64,000 nucleotides of DNA from Alsobacter soli (GTDB lineage Bacteria; Pseudomonadota; Alphaproteobacteria; Rhizobiales; Beijerinckiaceae). Where the stretch lies: the NCBI RefSeq assembly GCF_003004785.1, contig NZ_PVZS01000003.1, positions 176,001-240,000 of the forward strand. The letters are read 5' to 3'. Shown one piece after another: positions 1 through 10,185 of the stretch. The notes below the pieces were generated by a model that was not told the DNA's origin, did no database searches, and worked only from the letters and a program-made list of their open reading frames with translations. The stretch's first letter is position 1. Every line of letters starts with the position of its first letter. A program made the position numbers and the translations under genes.

Positions 1-24
1 GTTGAGCCGCTGCACCAGGGCCAT
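1..24 (-). CDS. Partial CDS, first 8 codons only, unidentified
   Basis: A minus-strand gene enters from the left edge. The ATG is at 22-24 and reads M-A-L-V-Q-R-L-N before the window ends. It is supported by a strong Shine-Dalgarno (AAGGAGG) a few bases upstream, at about 30-36. Eight residues are too few to assign a family. Its promoter should lie in the 25-120 interval. Confidence 0.6.
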
Positions 25-273
25 GTGGTCCTCCTTAGGCGGTTAACATTGCGGTAACGCTATCAGGCCACGCATGTTCCGCAAGCGCTTTTGTTGCTGC
101 GGCGCAACAACTTCAAGTTGTTTCAAGTTTCCACAATCGAATTCATTCGACTGTCACACATTTGCTGCGGCCAAGCTGGAGGACACGTGACGGCTCAGAC
201 CTTCTCTTTTGCGAATACGTTCGCAGTGGAATGCCTTCTTCCGTCAGCGAAAGTTCGATTTATTCGCAAAGTC
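25..273. other. Intergenic region with a hairpin and a doubtful mini-ORF
   Basis: This gap between the left-edge gene and the amidase is less GC-rich than its surroundings. It holds an inverted repeat (TTGTTGC at 91-97, GCAACAA at 104-110, six-base loop) upstream of the left-edge gene, and a smaller one (GCGAA/TTCGC) near 212-225. On the plus strand a GGAGGA motif (178-183) sits three bases before a GTG at 187 that opens a 30-codon frame ending with TAG at 277-279. The frame resembles no family I know and overlaps the 3' end of the amidase, so I do not call it a gene. Confidence 0.4.
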
Positions 274-1518
274 TCATAGAAGAGTCGCGATGCGCTGCTC
301 CAGGAACTGCGCCGCCGCCAGGGCACGCGTGTCCCTCGCGAAGGGCGCCACGACCTGGATTCCAATGGGCGCGCCGTCACTTGCGCGCAGGCCCGGAACA
401 TTCACGCAAGGCACGCCGAGCAGGGTGAAGAGCCGGTTGAACCGCGCCTCTCCGGTCGTCTCGCGCCCGGGCGCCGGCCCCGGCGCGGACAAGGTGATCA
501 AGATGTCCACGGACGAGAACAAGTCCTTGGAGGCGAGCCGGGCGCGGCGGGCTGCGGCGCGGGCCTCGTCGTAGGCGTCAGGCGAGACACCCTCGCCGCT
601 CTGGAGCGCTTCGGCGAGCCGCGGCGGAAGCTCGGCCCTGTGCGCGGACCACTCCCATTCCAGGCTGGCGAACAGCTCGAATTCATAGATCCTGGGCTGC
701 AGCCGGTCGGCCTCCCCGAAGGCGTCCGGCACGTCTACCCGAATCACCTTCGCGCCCCCCTCAGCCAAGGCCTTCGCGGCAGATTCCAGCGCCGCTTCCG
801 AATCGGGGCTGCGCTCGCCCGCGTGCGGCATCGTGGTCACCCCGAAACGCAACGCCCCCGGATCGCTTGGCGCCTCCATGGAACGCCCGCTGATCGCCTG
901 GAGCGCATAGGCGAGGTCGGCCACGCCTCCAGCGAACAGTCCGAGGGTGTCCAAGGTCCAGGCCGTGACCTTCACTCCGACCGTCGGCAAGAGCCTGAAC
1001 GACGGCTTGATGGCGGCGACCCCGCAATAGGACGCGGGCCGAATCACGGATCCGCCCGTCTGCGTTCCCACGGCGAGGGGGATCAAGCCGGCCGCGACCG
1101 CCGCCGCCGAGCCCGCGGACGATCCGCCGGGCGTGCGGTTCGGCATGCGGGGATTCACAGTCTCGGCGGGGTCGAGATAAGCGAACGGCGTCGTCACCGT
1201 CTTGCCGATCACCGCTCCGCCAAGCCGCTTGATCCGGCTGACGATGGCGGCGTCCGCCTTGGGCCGCCAGCCGCCATAGATGGCCGGGCTGCCCAACTCA
1301 GTCGGGAAGTCGGCCGTGTCCACCACGTCCTTGACGCCCACGGCTACCCCGGCGAGCGGGCCAGCCTCGGGGAAGGCGCCGTCGTCGTCGGCAAGGGCCG
1401 CGAATGCCTTCAGGTCAGGATTGCGGGCCCGGCTCGACACGAGCGCCTTGGCGACCGCCTCCCGGGGCGTGAGCACGCCTGCTTCGACCTGCCGGCGGAT
1501 CTCCAGGATCGACAGCAT
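274..1518 (-). CDS. Amidase signature family hydrolase
   Basis: A 414-residue serine amidase of the amidase-signature (GatA/FAAH) family. It should hydrolyse a carboxamide to an acid and ammonia in the cytoplasm; the substrate is unknown. The catalytic triad is visible: Lys63 in GVKDVVDT, the cis-Ser at 133 in the Gly/Ser-rich loop PGGSSAGSAA, and the nucleophile Ser157 in GTQTGGSVIRPA. It is shorter than GatA (about 480 residues), and no gatB or gatC is adjacent, so it is a stand-alone amidase rather than the tRNA amidotransferase subunit. The ATG at 1518 follows an excellent GGGAGGAAG ribosome binding site. It lies 47 bp downstream of the MerR gene on the same strand. Confidence 0.88.
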   Translation of the reverse strand: MLSILEIRRQVEAGVLTPREAVAKALVSSRARNPDLKAFAALADDDGAFPEAGPLAGVAVGVKDVVDTADFPTELGSPAIYGGWRPKADAAIVSRIKRLGGAVIGKTVTTPFAYLDPAETVNPRMPNRTPGGSSAGSAAAVAAGLIPLAVGTQTGGSVIRPASYCGVAAIKPSFRLLPTVGVKVTAWTLDTLGLFAGGVADLAYALQAISGRSMEAPSDPGALRFGVTTMPHAGERSPDSEAALESAAKALAEGGAKVIRVDVPDAFGEADRLQPRIYEFELFASLEWEWSAHRAELPPRLAEALQSGEGVSPDAYDEARAAARRARLASKDLFSSVDILITLSAPGPAPGRETTGEARFNRLFTLLGVPCVNVPGLRASDGAPIGIQVVAPFARDTRALAAAQFLEQRIATLL

Positions 1519-1565
1519 GCGACTTCCTCCCGTTTTATGGTCTTGGCGCGGAGCGGGCTTCGCGC

Positions 1566-2120
1566 TCAGCCCTGTTCAAGCTCGAGGTCCTGCCCGACCT
1601 GCCCGCGTGCTGCGGCGAGCAGCCTCCGGCACTCGAGCAACTCGGAAAGGGCGGACTGCAGGCTCCGCAAGGCGTCCGGGGATAGCACAATTCCGCCCGC
1701 CGGGCCGGCAAGGACGCGCATGGCTGGACGGGACAATTGGCCGTCCTCGTCGGGAATAGGCTCGCGCTCGTCCTCCGGCGCAAAATCGTCCTCGTCGTTC
1801 TCCAGCCCCGACGCGGACCGTGGCGGCGGCATCGGCGCGGTGATTTCGCCCCGGCCCAGGGCCTGAACGGATCGCAGGCCCTGCTCCCTGAGGATCCGCT
1901 GCACGCCCTTGATGGTGTACCCCTGCCCATAGAGCAGTTGCCGGACCCCGCGCAGCAGATCGACGTCATCGGGCCGGTAATAGCGGCGGCCGCCGCCGCG
2001 CTTCAAAGGACGGATCTGGGAGAAACGCGTTTCCCAGAAGCGCAGCACATGCTGCGGCAGATCGAGGTCGTCCGCGACCTCGCTGATGGTTCGAAAGGCG
2101 TCAGGACTTTTGTCCACCAC
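1566..2120 (-). CDS. MerR family transcriptional regulator
   Basis: A 184-residue regulator. The N-terminal winged helix-turn-helix (about residues 8-80) has the MerR signature [20 protein letters not shown] followed by [20 protein letters not shown]. The C-terminal half is low-complexity and acidic, and lacks the cysteines of metal-sensing MerR proteins, so no effector can be proposed. It starts with GTG at 2120; a second in-frame GTG follows directly. It sits 41 bp downstream of ihfA, an order common in Alphaproteobacteria, and probably shares its transcript. Confidence 0.88.
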   Translation of the reverse strand: MVDKSPDAFRTISEVADDLDLPQHVLRFWETRFSQIRPLKRGGGRRYYRPDDVDLLRGVRQLLYGQGYTIKGVQRILREQGLRSVQALGRGEITAPMPPPRSASGLENDEDDFAPEDEREPIPDEDGQLSRPAMRVLAGPAGGIVLSPDALRSLQSALSELLECRRLLAAARGQVGQDLELEQG

Positions 2121-2161
2121 AAGCCCCCGGGCAGACTGTCAGACCAACCGGCCGGCGGCTC

Positions 2162-2488
2162 TCACTCCTCCTCGGCCGCGGCGTCGAGCCCGTTGATGCG
2201 GGCCTTCAGGATGTTGGACGGTTTGAAGATCATCACCCGACGTGGCTCGATCGGCACTTCGACACCCGTCTTGGGATTGCGGCCGATGCGCTCGCCCTTG
2301 GAGCGAACCACAAAGGAGCCGAACGAAGAAAGCTTCACGGTCTCGCCCGCGGCGAGGCAGTCGGAAATCTCCTTCAGGACCAATTCCACCAGGGCGGCGG
2401 ATTCGGTTCGGGACAGGCCCACGCCCTTGTAGACGGCTTCGGAAAGCTCAGCTCTCGTGATGGTCCGTTCGGCCACGCTGTCCCCCAC
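2162..2488 (-). CDS. ihfA: Integration host factor subunit alpha
   Basis: A 108-residue DNA-bending protein of the HU/IHF family, expected to pair with IhfB. It shows the conserved start [13 protein letters not shown], the core [22 protein letters not shown], and the beta-arm motif RIGRNPKTG with the intercalating proline. Its length is close to other alphaproteobacterial IhfA proteins. The frame opens with GTG at 2488; a second GTG at 2476 gives a protein four residues shorter and is also possible because a GGGGGA run lies just before it. It is 152 bp downstream of fabH. Confidence 0.95.
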   Translation of the reverse strand: MGDSVAERTITRAELSEAVYKGVGLSRTESAALVELVLKEISDCLAAGETVKLSSFGSFVVRSKGERIGRNPKTGVEVPIEPRRVMIFKPSNILKARINGLDAAAEEE

Positions 2489-2640
2489 CCCGTTGTTTGT
2501 TGGAATTGTTCGGGAATCGACCGGCGTTGATCGCCGCTAATCTGTTAACGCCAAAAGCTATTCACCTTGCCGGTCAGGGTCAACGCCGATGAGGCAAGGT
2601 CCACGCAGCACCGCTTGCGGTTGCAATGCGGCGGGAAAGG

Positions 2641-3615
2641 TCACCAGCGGATCAGGGCCGAGCCCCAGGTGAACCCGCCGCCCATGGCCTCGATGAGGAC
2701 GAGTTGCCCGGGCTTGATCCGCCCGTCCGCACAGGCCGTCGCAAGGGCGAGCGGGATCGAGGCCGCGGAGGTGTTGCCGTGGTCTTCCACGGTCACCACG
2801 ACGCGGGACGCATCGATGCCCAGCTTGCGCGCCGTCGCGTCGATGATGCGCCGATTGGCCTGGTGCGGCACAAACCAGTCTATCTGGTCCGCGGTCACGC
2901 CCGTCAGCCGGAACGTCTCCTCGATGGTCTCGGCAAGGCAGGTCACCGCATGCCGGAACACCTCCTTGCCTTCCATGCGCAGGTGGCCGGTCGTGGCGGT
3001 AGCCGAGGGACCGCCGTCCACGAAAAGCTTGTCGAGATGGCGGCCATCGGCCCGCAGGTGCGTCGACAGCACGCCCCGATCGGTCAGTTCTCCGTCGCCG
3101 CGTCGCGCCTCCAGCACCACCGCTCCGGCGCCATCCCCGAACAGCACGCAGGTGGTGCGGTCCGTCCAGTCCAGGATGCGCGAGAACGTCTCAGCGCCGA
3201 TCACCAGGGCTCGCCGGGCGGCGCCCGCGGCCAGGAACTTGTCGGCCGTGGTCAGCGCGTACACGAAGCCGGAGCACACGGCCTGCATGTCGAAGGCCGC
3301 GCCGGTGTGCGACCCCAGCGCCGCCTGGACCTGCGTGGCGACTGCGGGGAACGTGTAGTCCGGGGTCGCGGTGGCGACGATGATCAGGTCGATGTCAGGT
3401 CCGCTGAGCCCCGCGGAGGCCAGAGCCGCCCGCGCAGCGCGCGTGGCCAGCACGGAGGTGGTCTCCTCCTTGGCGGCGATATGGCGTCGGCGAATCCCGG
3501 TGCGCTCGATGATCCACTCGTCGGAGGTGTCCACCATGGTGGACAGTTCGGCGTTCGTAAGAACCCGTTCTGGCAGGCTGTGGCCGCAGCCGATGACGAC
3601 GGAACGCAGTGTCAT
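2641..3615 (-). CDS. fabH: Beta-ketoacyl-ACP synthase III
   Basis: A 324-residue KAS III that condenses acetyl-CoA with malonyl-ACP to start type II fatty acid synthesis. The Cys-His-Asn triad is intact: Cys114 in [13 protein letters not shown], His251 in [11 protein letters not shown] and Asn281 in [14 protein letters not shown]. The glycine-rich C-terminus [16 protein letters not shown] is typical. Its ATG overlaps the plsX stop codon in an ATGA arrangement (3612-3615), so the two are translationally coupled, the usual order in proteobacteria. Confidence 0.97.
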   Translation of the reverse strand: MTLRSVVIGCGHSLPERVLTNAELSTMVDTSDEWIIERTGIRRRHIAAKEETTSVLATRAARAALASAGLSGPDIDLIIVATATPDYTFPAVATQVQAALGSHTGAAFDMQAVCSGFVYALTTADKFLAAGAARRALVIGAETFSRILDWTDRTTCVLFGDGAGAVVLEARRGDGELTDRGVLSTHLRADGRHLDKLFVDGGPSATATTGHLRMEGKEVFRHAVTCLAETIEETFRLTGVTADQIDWFVPHQANRRIIDATARKLGIDASRVVVTVEDHGNTSAASIPLALATACADGRIKPGQLVLIEAMGGGFTWGSALIRW

Positions 3616-4682
3616 GACGAGGGGGTCTCCGGCGCCGCGACAGCCGTTTCAGGCGCCGCGCTCGGGAAATGGACCTCGAGACTGTCGCGAATCTTGGACA
3701 GCAGGTCGTGCTTGACCATGTCATAGCCCAGTTCAACCGCCGCCGCGAACCCTGTCGCGTCGGCCCCTCCATGGCTCTTGATGACGATGCCGTCGAGGCC
3801 GAGGAAGACGCCGCCATTCGCGCGGCGCGGGTCCATCTTCTCGCGCAGTGCGGCGAACGCGCCCTTGGCGAAGATGTATCCGATCTTGGCCATGAGCGTG
3901 CGGCTCATAGCGCTGCGCAGATAGGTGGCCATCTGCTTGGCCGTGCCTTCGGCGGTCTTGAGCGCGATGTTGCCGGCGAAACCTTCCGTCACCACCACAT
4001 CCACGGCGCCCTTGCCGATATCGTCGCCCTCGACGAAACCGGCGTAGCTGAGATGGGGGAATGAGGCCTCCTTCAGGATGCGCCCGGCCGACTTCACCTC
4101 CTCGACGCCTTTGATCTCCTCCACGCCCACGTTGAGGAGGCCGACGGTCGGCTTGTCGATCCCGAACACGATCTCCGCCATGGCCGAGCCCATGATGGCG
4201 AGGTCCACGAGATGCCGCGCGTCCGCGCCGATGGTGGCGCCGACGTCCAGCACGATGGTTTCGCCCCGGATGGTCGGCCAGATCGCCGCGATGGCAGGCC
4301 GGTCGACCTGCGCCATGGTGCGCAGGCAGAACTTCGACATGGCCATCAGCGCGCCGGTGTTGCCGGCCGAGACAGCGACGTCCGCCTCGCCCTTCTTCAC
4401 GGACTCGAGCGCCCGCCACATCGATGACTTGTACCGCCCCTGCCGCAGCGCCTGGCTCGGCTTGTCGTCCATGCGGATGGCGATATCGGCGTGCTGGAAC
4501 GTCGTCACGGCCTTCAGAACCGGATGCTGCTCCAGCAAAGGCAAGCAGTCCTCGGCCTTGCCGTGAATGATGAACTCGGCGTCGGGCCGCCGTTGAAGCG
4601 TGAGCGCGGCCCCGGGGATCACCACGGACGGCCCATGGTCACCCCCCATCGCGTCGAGCGAAATCCTCACTTTTTGGGTCAT
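3612..4682 (-). CDS. plsX: Phosphate acyltransferase PlsX
   Basis: A 356-residue acyl-ACP:phosphate acyltransferase that makes acyl-phosphate for the PlsY step of phosphatidic acid synthesis; it acts at the inner face of the membrane. The signature [19 protein letters not shown] is at the N-terminus and [11 protein letters not shown] near residue 100. The start was set at the ATG at 4680-4682, because the protein then matches the usual PlsX length; an upstream in-frame ATG at 4730 would add a non-conserved 16-residue leader. It overlaps fabH by 4 bp. Confidence 0.96.
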   Translation of the reverse strand: MTQKVRISLDAMGGDHGPSVVIPGAALTLQRRPDAEFIIHGKAEDCLPLLEQHPVLKAVTTFQHADIAIRMDDKPSQALRQGRYKSSMWRALESVKKGEADVAVSAGNTGALMAMSKFCLRTMAQVDRPAIAAIWPTIRGETIVLDVGATIGADARHLVDLAIMGSAMAEIVFGIDKPTVGLLNVGVEEIKGVEEVKSAGRILKEASFPHLSYAGFVEGDDIGKGAVDVVVTEGFAGNIALKTAEGTAKQMATYLRSAMSRTLMAKIGYIFAKGAFAALREKMDPRRANGGVFLGLDGIVIKSHGGADATGFAAAVELGYDMVKHDLLSKIRDSLEVHFPSAAPETAVAAPETPSS

Positions 4683-4806
4683 GAAAACAGTGGCCTGCCC
4701 GGAAACGACTCGACAACCCCGGAGCCGCACGCGGGCTCGTGCGGACGGCGGACAATAACGGAGCGGCCGCGCGAGGCAACCGCGTTTTCCCGAGAACGAG
4801 AGAGCG

Positions 4807-5346
4807 TCAGCTGTCGCGCTCGCGGTTCAGGTTGGCCAAGGCCGCGAAGGGGGAGTCCTCGGCCCCATTGTCTTCCTGGTGCTCGAATTCCTCCACGCCC
4901 GGCTTGCGCGGATACGGGTCCAGGCCCAGCGCCAGGAACTCGGCGACGAGCGCGCCGAGATCGATCTTGCCGTTCACGATGGGATCCGGCGCATCAATGA
5001 GCTCGGACGAGCGCTCCTCGTCCCCCTCCTGAGTCCGAGCCTCCGGCGCGTCCTCGGCGAATTCGAGATCGACCTCTTCCGCCACGGTGGCCGGGAATTC
5101 CTCGAGCGTCACCACGCAGGTCTGCCGAATGTCGGCGGTGACCTCGCCCGTCACCTTCACGGTGCGGCCGCGGCCGGTGAGTTTGAACAATCCTTCCAGC
5201 CGGTCGACGCCGTTCAGCTTGTAGGCCTTGGCGATCGCCTCTCGCTCCGCGGGCGTCGCTTCCACCTGCGTCTGAAGGCCGCCCGCCGGAATCGTCGAGA
5301 CATCGACCATGCGGGAGAGCAGCGGAGGAACGGTATGTTCGCTCAT
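4807..5346 (-). CDS. YceD/DUF177 family protein
   Basis: A 179-residue acidic protein of the DUF177 (YceD) family, which in E. coli affects 23S rRNA accumulation. The core resembles known members: [20 protein letters not shown] with the conserved cysteine, then an acidic segment. The C-terminus is charged. It lies upstream of plsX-fabH, as yceD does in many bacteria, but rpmF, which often separates them, is missing here. Its start overlaps the preceding chaperone gene (ATGA), so the two are co-translated. A 124-bp gap separates it from plsX. Confidence 0.82.
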   Translation of the reverse strand: MSEHTVPPLLSRMVDVSTIPAGGLQTQVEATPAEREAIAKAYKLNGVDRLEGLFKLTGRGRTVKVTGEVTADIRQTCVVTLEEFPATVAEEVDLEFAEDAPEARTQEGDEERSSELIDAPDPIVNGKIDLGALVAEFLALGLDPYPRKPGVEEFEHQEDNGAEDSPFAALANLNRERDS

Positions 5347-5894
5347 GGGCGACCTCCGAAATAAGGGTCCGGGGCCGGGAACGGCAGCCGCGCTGCGGCG
5401 ATGTCGTCGAACCCGACCCGATCGAAGGCGTCCGCCGAATCACGCACGTAGCGGGCCATCTGCGCAGCCTCGGATTGCAGGTCCGCCGCGCCGGCATAAA
5501 CGTTCCGCAGGATCGCGTCCTCGAGCGGCTCGGCCCCGTTGAGCGCGTCCTCGTAGGCCTTGGCGCGTCCGAAAAACGCGCTCGCCATCGTCTTCATGCG
5601 CTTGGGAACCACCACGTCTCCCACGCCGAGTTCCCGCAGCGCATGGTCGAGGTGCTTGAAAATGGCGTCCACGAGATCCTGCGCCAGGTCAGGCCCGGGC
5701 GCTGGCAGCGCCTTCAGTCGCCTGAGCGTCAGAAAGGCGTGGATGACCAGGAGGTCGAAGCGCCCCTCGACGGTGTCCGGGGCCCGGCCCTCATGATAGA
5801 AGGCGGGCTCGCGCGAGTGCCCGGCGACCGCCGCATAGAGCCGGTCCACCATATCGGCGTTGGGGTCCCGCCGCCTGAAAAGGCCGAAGATCAT
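5343..5894 (-). CDS. Ubiquinol-cytochrome c chaperone family protein
   Basis: A 183-residue member of the CBP3/UQCC1 family, which in mitochondria assists cytochrome b synthesis and bc1 complex assembly. Visible family features are the start GLFRRRDPNADMVDRLYAAV, the helical block LLVIHAFLTLRRLKAL, and the motif VGDVVVPKRMKTMASAFFGR. All-helical and cytoplasmic, with no membrane segment. It is the first gene of the pair with the YceD protein. The order is common in Alphaproteobacteria. A bc1 partner is not in this window; an alternative complex III locus begins 53 kb away. Confidence 0.85.
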   Translation of the reverse strand: MIFGLFRRRDPNADMVDRLYAAVAGHSREPAFYHEGRAPDTVEGRFDLLVIHAFLTLRRLKALPAPGPDLAQDLVDAIFKHLDHALRELGVGDVVVPKRMKTMASAFFGRAKAYEDALNGAEPLEDAILRNVYAGAADLQSEAAQMARYVRDSADAFDRVGFDDIAAARLPFPAPDPYFGGRP

Positions 5895-6071
5895 GCCTGC
5901 TTGTGCCGCGGCGAGGCGGAGCGCCCATGCTCCCAGGTCGCCCGCGGCGCTCCTTGCAATTCCATCGGACGCGGGTTACGGCATCCCTGCCGGTTCCGGC
6001 AAGAGAATTCGTCGGGCGAAGTCCCGCCCCCCTCTATCCGGCCCCTTCGTCGGCCTCCTGGGAGTTCATCG

Positions 6072-6539
6072 ATGGCGTCTCGCAAGACCTCGGAAAGGTC
6101 CTTCGCCGCGGCTTGGTCCATGCGGCTCGTGCTTGGCGCCGCGCTTGGCCTCGGTCTCTCGGCCTGCAACACCGAGGCGCAGAACCGCGGCTACGTGCTG
6201 GACGAGAACCTGCTCAGCCAGTTGAAGGTGGGAACCGACGCCCAGAAGGTTCTCTCCACCATGGGAACGCCCTCGACGGTGTCCACGGTCGGCAACCAGA
6301 CCTGGTACTACATCAGCCAGAAGACGAGCCAGCCGCTGCAGTTCATGAACCCAACGGTGATCGACCAGCGCGTGTTGGTGGTCAACTTCAACAAGGGCAT
6401 GAAGGTCGAGAAGATCGCCAGCTACGGCATGCAGGACGGCGTCGTGTTCGATTTCATCAGCCGCACGACGCCGACGGGCGGCAACGAGCTCTCCGTGGTC
6501 CGCCAGCTCCTGCGCGCGACCGGCCAGGGCGTCATCTGA
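6072..6539 (+). CDS. bamE: Outer membrane assembly lipoprotein BamE (SmpA/OmlA)
   Basis: A 155-residue lipoprotein of the BAM complex, anchored in the outer membrane. A lipoprotein signal ends in the lipobox LSAC. The SmpA/OmlA fold follows: LLSQLKVGTDAQKVLSTMGTPSTVSTV, then NQTWYYISQKTSQPLQFMNP and a strand with VLVVNFNKGMKVEKIASYGMQDG. The ATG at 6072 has a GGGAG upstream; an internal ATG at 6120 would give a shorter, more standard signal peptide and is a real alternative. It is transcribed alone and divergently from the bc1-chaperone gene, and is followed by a strong terminator. Confidence 0.93.
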   Translation: MASRKTSERSFAAAWSMRLVLGAALGLGLSACNTEAQNRGYVLDENLLSQLKVGTDAQKVLSTMGTPSTVSTVGNQTWYYISQKTSQPLQFMNPTVIDQRVLVVNFNKGMKVEKIASYGMQDGVVFDFISRTTPTGGNELSVVRQLLRATGQGVI

Positions 6540-6563
6540 TTCGCAGCCGCAAGCTGCACGCGA

Positions 6564-6592
6564 AAGCCCGCGGTCTCCCGCGGGCTTTTTTG
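6564..6592 (+). terminator. Rho-independent terminator of bamE
   Basis: A perfect 10-bp stem (AAGCCCGCGG at 6564-6573, complement at 6578-6587) with a TCTC loop is followed by a T run. It lies 24 bp after the bamE stop codon. A convergent gene, hppA, ends at 6656. Confidence 0.92.
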
Positions 6593-6655
6593 TTGGGCGG
6601 ATCTCGTTGGCCGCTCGAACGAGACGAAAGGGCCCGTCCAACCGGGCCCTCCCCG

Positions 6656-8788
6656 TCACGCCGCGTGGGCGAGGATCGCCAGCAGCAGCAGCGCGACGAT
6701 GTTGGTGATCTTGATGGCGGGGTTCACGGCCGGGCCGGCAGTGTCCTTGTAGGGGTCGCCCACCGTGTCGCCGGTGACCGAAGCCTTGTGCGCGTCGCCG
6801 CCCTTGAAGTGCTTCACGCCATCCTTGTCGATGAAGCCGTCCTCGAAGGACTTCTTGGCGTTGTCCCAGGCGCCGCCGCCCGAGGTCATCGAGACGGCCA
6901 CGAACAGGCCGTTGACGATGACGCCCAGCAGCGAGGCGCCCAGCGCCGCAAAGGCCGACGCCTTGGAGCCGGAGATGGCCAGCACGCCGAAATAGGCCAC
7001 CAGAGGCGCCAGCACCGGCAGGAGCGACGGAACGATCATCTCCTTGATCGCCGCGCGCGTTAGCATGTCGACGGCGCGGCCGTAGTCCGGCCGGTCCGTG
7101 CCCTGCATGATGCCGGGCTTCTCCTTGAACTGCCGGCGCACCTCTTCCACCACGGAGCCCGCCGCGCGGCCGACCGCCGTCATGGCGATGCCGCCGAACA
7201 GGTAGGGGATGAGGCCGCCGAAGATCAGGCCCGCCACCACATAGGGGTTGGACAGGTCGAAGGAGACCGCGCCCACGTCCTTGAAGTACGGCACGCCAGC
7301 CTTGGTGAAGGCCTGGATGTCGTTGGTGTAGGCGGCGAACAGAACCAGCGCGCCGAGACCGGCGGAACCGATCGCGTAGCCCTTGGTGACCGCCTTCGTG
7401 GTGTTGCCCACAGCGTCGAGCGCGTCCGTCGAGTGCCGAACTTCCTTGGGCAGGCCGGACATCTCCGCGATGCCGCCGGCGTTGTCCGTGACCGGGCCGA
7501 AGGCGTCGAGGGCCACGATCATGCCGGCCAGGCCGAGCATGGTGGTCACCGCCACCGCCGTGCCGAACAGGCCGGCGAGCTGGTAGGTGGCGATGATGCC
7601 GCCGACGATCACCAGCGCCGGAAGCGCGGTCGACTCGAGCGACACGGCCAGGCCCTGGATCACGTTGGTGCCGTGGCCGGTGACCGAGGCCTGGGCGATG
7701 GAGACCACGGGCCGCTTGCCCGTCCCCGTGTAGTACTCGGTGATCCAGACGATCAGGCCGGTCACGAGCAGGCCCACGATGCCGCAGGCGAAAAGCTTCG
7801 TGCCGGTGATCGTGACGCCCCCAACGGTCCCGATCGCGCCCCAGCCCAGGTACTGGGTGGCGATGGCGAGGCCCGCGATCGACAGCAGGCCGGTTACGAT
7901 CAGGCCCTTGTAGAGGGCTCCCATGATGGAGTTGTTGGCGCCCAGCTTCACGAAGAAGGTGCCGATGATCGACGTCACGATGCAAGTGGCGCAGATCGCG
8001 AGCGGATAGATCATCGCCGAGGCGAGGATCGGCTGCCCGGCGAAGAAGATGGAGGCCAGCACCATGGTGGCGACGACCGTCACCGCGTAGGTCTCGAACA
8101 GGTCCGCCGCCATGCCGGCGCAGTCGCCGACATTGTCGCCCACGTTGTCGGCGATGGTCGCCGGATTGCGCGGGTCGTCCTCGGGGATGCCGGCCTCGAC
8201 CTTGCCCACGAGGTCGGCGCCGACGTCCGCGCCCTTGGTGAAGATGCCGCCGCCAAGACGGGCGAAGATCGAGATGAGGGAGGCGCCAAAGCCGAGCGCC
8301 ACCAGCGCGTCGACCACCACGCGGCTATCCGGGGCGAGCCCCATGGGCCCCGTCAGCACAGTGTAGTAGACGGCGACGCCGAGCAGCGCCAGGCCAGCCA
8401 CGAGGAGGCCCGTGACGGCGCCCGCCTTGAACGCCACGTCGAGGCCCGAAGCCAACGACTGCGCCGCGGCCTGCGCCGTGCGCACATTGGCGCGGACGGA
8501 TACGTTCATGCCGATGAAGCCGGCGGCGCCGGACAGGATCGCTCCGATGGCGAAACCGATGGCGACGGTAACGCCCAGAAGCCAGGCGAGGACGACGAAC
8601 AACACCACGCCGACGATCCCGATCGTGGTGTATTGCCGCTTGAGGTAGGCTTGGGCCCCCTCCCGGATCGCGGCGGCGATCTCCTGCATGCGCTGGGTGC
8701 CGGCGTCGCGACGGTTCACGTCCGCGACCGCCCACACGCCGTAGGCGACCGATAGCAGGCCGCCGATGATGATCAACGCTAAAGCCAT
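6656..8788 (-). CDS. hppA: K+-insensitive H+-translocating pyrophosphatase
   Basis: A 710-residue integral membrane pump with about 16 transmembrane helices; it couples pyrophosphate hydrolysis to proton export. The substrate-binding region [20 protein letters not shown] and the following [20 protein letters not shown] are intact. The segment [20 protein letters not shown] carries Lys in place of the Ala of K+-dependent enzymes, which marks the K+-insensitive class, as in Rhodospirillum rubrum. The start is the ATG at 8786-8788 behind AAGGA; the open frame continues upstream to 9508 but that part is the shadow of the MFS gene. It is monocistronic, with a 194-bp upstream gap that should hold its promoter. 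Confidence 0.97.
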   Translation of the reverse strand: MALALIIIGGLLSVAYGVWAVADVNRRDAGTQRMQEIAAAIREGAQAYLKRQYTTIGIVGVVLFVVLAWLLGVTVAIGFAIGAILSGAAGFIGMNVSVRANVRTAQAAAQSLASGLDVAFKAGAVTGLLVAGLALLGVAVYYTVLTGPMGLAPDSRVVVDALVALGFGASLISIFARLGGGIFTKGADVGADLVGKVEAGIPEDDPRNPATIADNVGDNVGDCAGMAADLFETYAVTVVATMVLASIFFAGQPILASAMIYPLAICATCIVTSIIGTFFVKLGANNSIMGALYKGLIVTGLLSIAGLAIATQYLGWGAIGTVGGVTITGTKLFACGIVGLLVTGLIVWITEYYTGTGKRPVVSIAQASVTGHGTNVIQGLAVSLESTALPALVIVGGIIATYQLAGLFGTAVAVTTMLGLAGMIVALDAFGPVTDNAGGIAEMSGLPKEVRHSTDALDAVGNTTKAVTKGYAIGSAGLGALVLFAAYTNDIQAFTKAGVPYFKDVGAVSFDLSNPYVVAGLIFGGLIPYLFGGIAMTAVGRAAGSVVEEVRRQFKEKPGIMQGTDRPDYGRAVDMLTRAAIKEMIVPSLLPVLAPLVAYFGVLAISGSKASAFAALGASLLGVIVNGLFVAVSMTSGGGAWDNAKKSFEDGFIDKDGVKHFKGGDAHKASVTGDTVGDPYKDTAGPAVNPAIKITNIVALLLLAILAHAA

Positions 8789-8982
8789 TGTGCCGTCCTT
8801 GCAGTTCCCACGCGGTACGGCCCTCTGCGCCTGACGGCGGCGAGCCGCTATTGTGACGCGCCCCCCTAGGGAAGCGGCGCAAGCGTGACAAAATCGGAAG
8901 GCCGACGCAAACGGACTTTCGAGTGAATGGCAGGTTTCGGCAGTCTTTTTAGGCTTTTGCGCCGGCGCGGGCAGCGGCTCGC

Positions 8983-10179
8983 CTAAGCCGGCCTGCGCGC
9001 CAGCCCTCGCCAGAGCAGCAAGGCCAGTCCCAGCGCGGCTGGCGGGAAGATCACCTCGTTCACCGCCGTCCAGCCGGCCGCGGCCAGAATCTGACCGGAG
9101 GAGAAGGATCCCAGGGCCATCGTCCCGAAGACGAGGAAGTCGTTGAAGGCCTGCACGCGGGTGCGCTCGGCAGGCGCGCAGGTTTCCGTCACCATGGCGG
9201 AAGCGCCGACAAAGCCGAAATTCCAGCCGAGGCCGAGCAGGATCAGGCCTATCCAGAAATGAGCGACGCTCACGCCCGCCATGTCTACGATCCCGGCGGC
9301 GCACAGCAGCAACAGGCCGACTGTGATCACCCGAGGCGCCCCGAAACGGGAGATCAGCGTTCCCGTGAAGAAGCTCGGCCCATACATGGCGATCACGTGC
9401 CACTGGATCGCCAAGTTCGAGTCCTCCAGCGAATGGCCGCACATCCTCATGGCGAGCGGGGCGGAGGTCATCACCAGGTTCATCAGCGCATAGCTGATGA
9501 CGCCGCACAGGGCGGCGGCGATGAACTTGGGCTGGCGCACGATCTCGCCAAGCGGGCGACCTCCGCCTGCTCCGATCGCCGCTCGTGGCGGCAAAGGAAT
9601 GCGCACCTGGGCGAGCACCATCATGGCGATCACGGCCACGGCCGCCTGGGCCAGGTAGCTGGCCGCGAACAGGTATGGCGGCCAGAAGTTCATGGTGTGC
9701 TGGATGAGTTGCGGCCCGAATACGCCCGCCACGACGCCGCCAGCCATGACATACGAGATGGCGCGCGGGCGGAAACGGTCGCTGGCCGTATCCGCGGCTG
9801 CGAAGCGGTACGACTGGGCCACGGCGGCGTAGAAGCCGCCGAAGAAGGTCGCCAGCGAATAGAGCGCGAAGGAGCCGGTCATAATGGCCGCGCAGGCGAT
9901 CAGGCCAGTGAGGCCGCCCGCCGTCGCACCCGTCAGGAACGCCGCCCTGCGTCCGTAGCGCCTGGCGATGGCGCCAACCGGCAGCGTGCCGAAGGCCATG
10001 CCAAGCACGAACACGGAGACCGGCACGGTGGCCCAGGCCGCGCTGGGCGCCAGTTGCGCTCCGACGATCGCCCCAGTGGCGAAGACGACGGTCGAGTTCG
10101 CGCCGGCCAAGGCCTGGGCCACGGCCAGGATCACGGCGTTTCGACGCGCGAGGCGGTCATCGGCGACAGGGGCGTGCAT
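8983..10179 (-). CDS. Major facilitator superfamily transporter
   Basis: A 398-residue inner membrane protein with about 12 hydrophobic helices. It shows the MFS pattern [27 protein letters not shown] between helices 2 and 3, the A-motif with its Arg pair. It resembles the riboflavin-operon-linked or YcaD-like MFS proteins of rhizobia, but no substrate can be read from the sequence. It is the last gene of the glyA-nrdR-rib-nusB-thiL transcript, 6 bp after thiL, so co-expression with flavin/thiamine genes is likely. Whether it moves a related vitamin is only a guess. Confidence 0.87.
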   Translation of the reverse strand: MHAPVADDRLARRNAVILAVAQALAGANSTVVFATGAIVGAQLAPSAAWATVPVSVFVLGMAFGTLPVGAIARRYGRRAAFLTGATAGGLTGLIACAAIMTGSFALYSLATFFGGFYAAVAQSYRFAAADTASDRFRPRAISYVMAGGVVAGVFGPQLIQHTMNFWPPYLFAASYLAQAAVAVIAMMVLAQVRIPLPPRAAIGAGGGRPLGEIVRQPKFIAAALCGVISYALMNLVMTSAPLAMRMCGHSLEDSNLAIQWHVIAMYGPSFFTGTLISRFGAPRVITVGLLLLCAAGIVDMAGVSVAHFWIGLILLGLGWNFGFVGASAMVTETCAPAERTRVQAFNDFLVFGTMALGSFSSGQILAAAGWTAVNEVIFPPAALGLALLLWRGLARRPA

Positions 10180-10185
10180 GGGGCC

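Noticed and set aside
187..279. GTG-started 30-codon frame on the plus strand with GGAGGA upstream
   Set aside because: No similarity to a known family, three-base spacing only, and overlap with the amidase 3' end.
8789..9508. Upstream extension of the hppA reading frame
   Set aside because: It is the shadow of the MFS gene in another frame; the conserved HppA start and its ribosome binding site lie at 8788.
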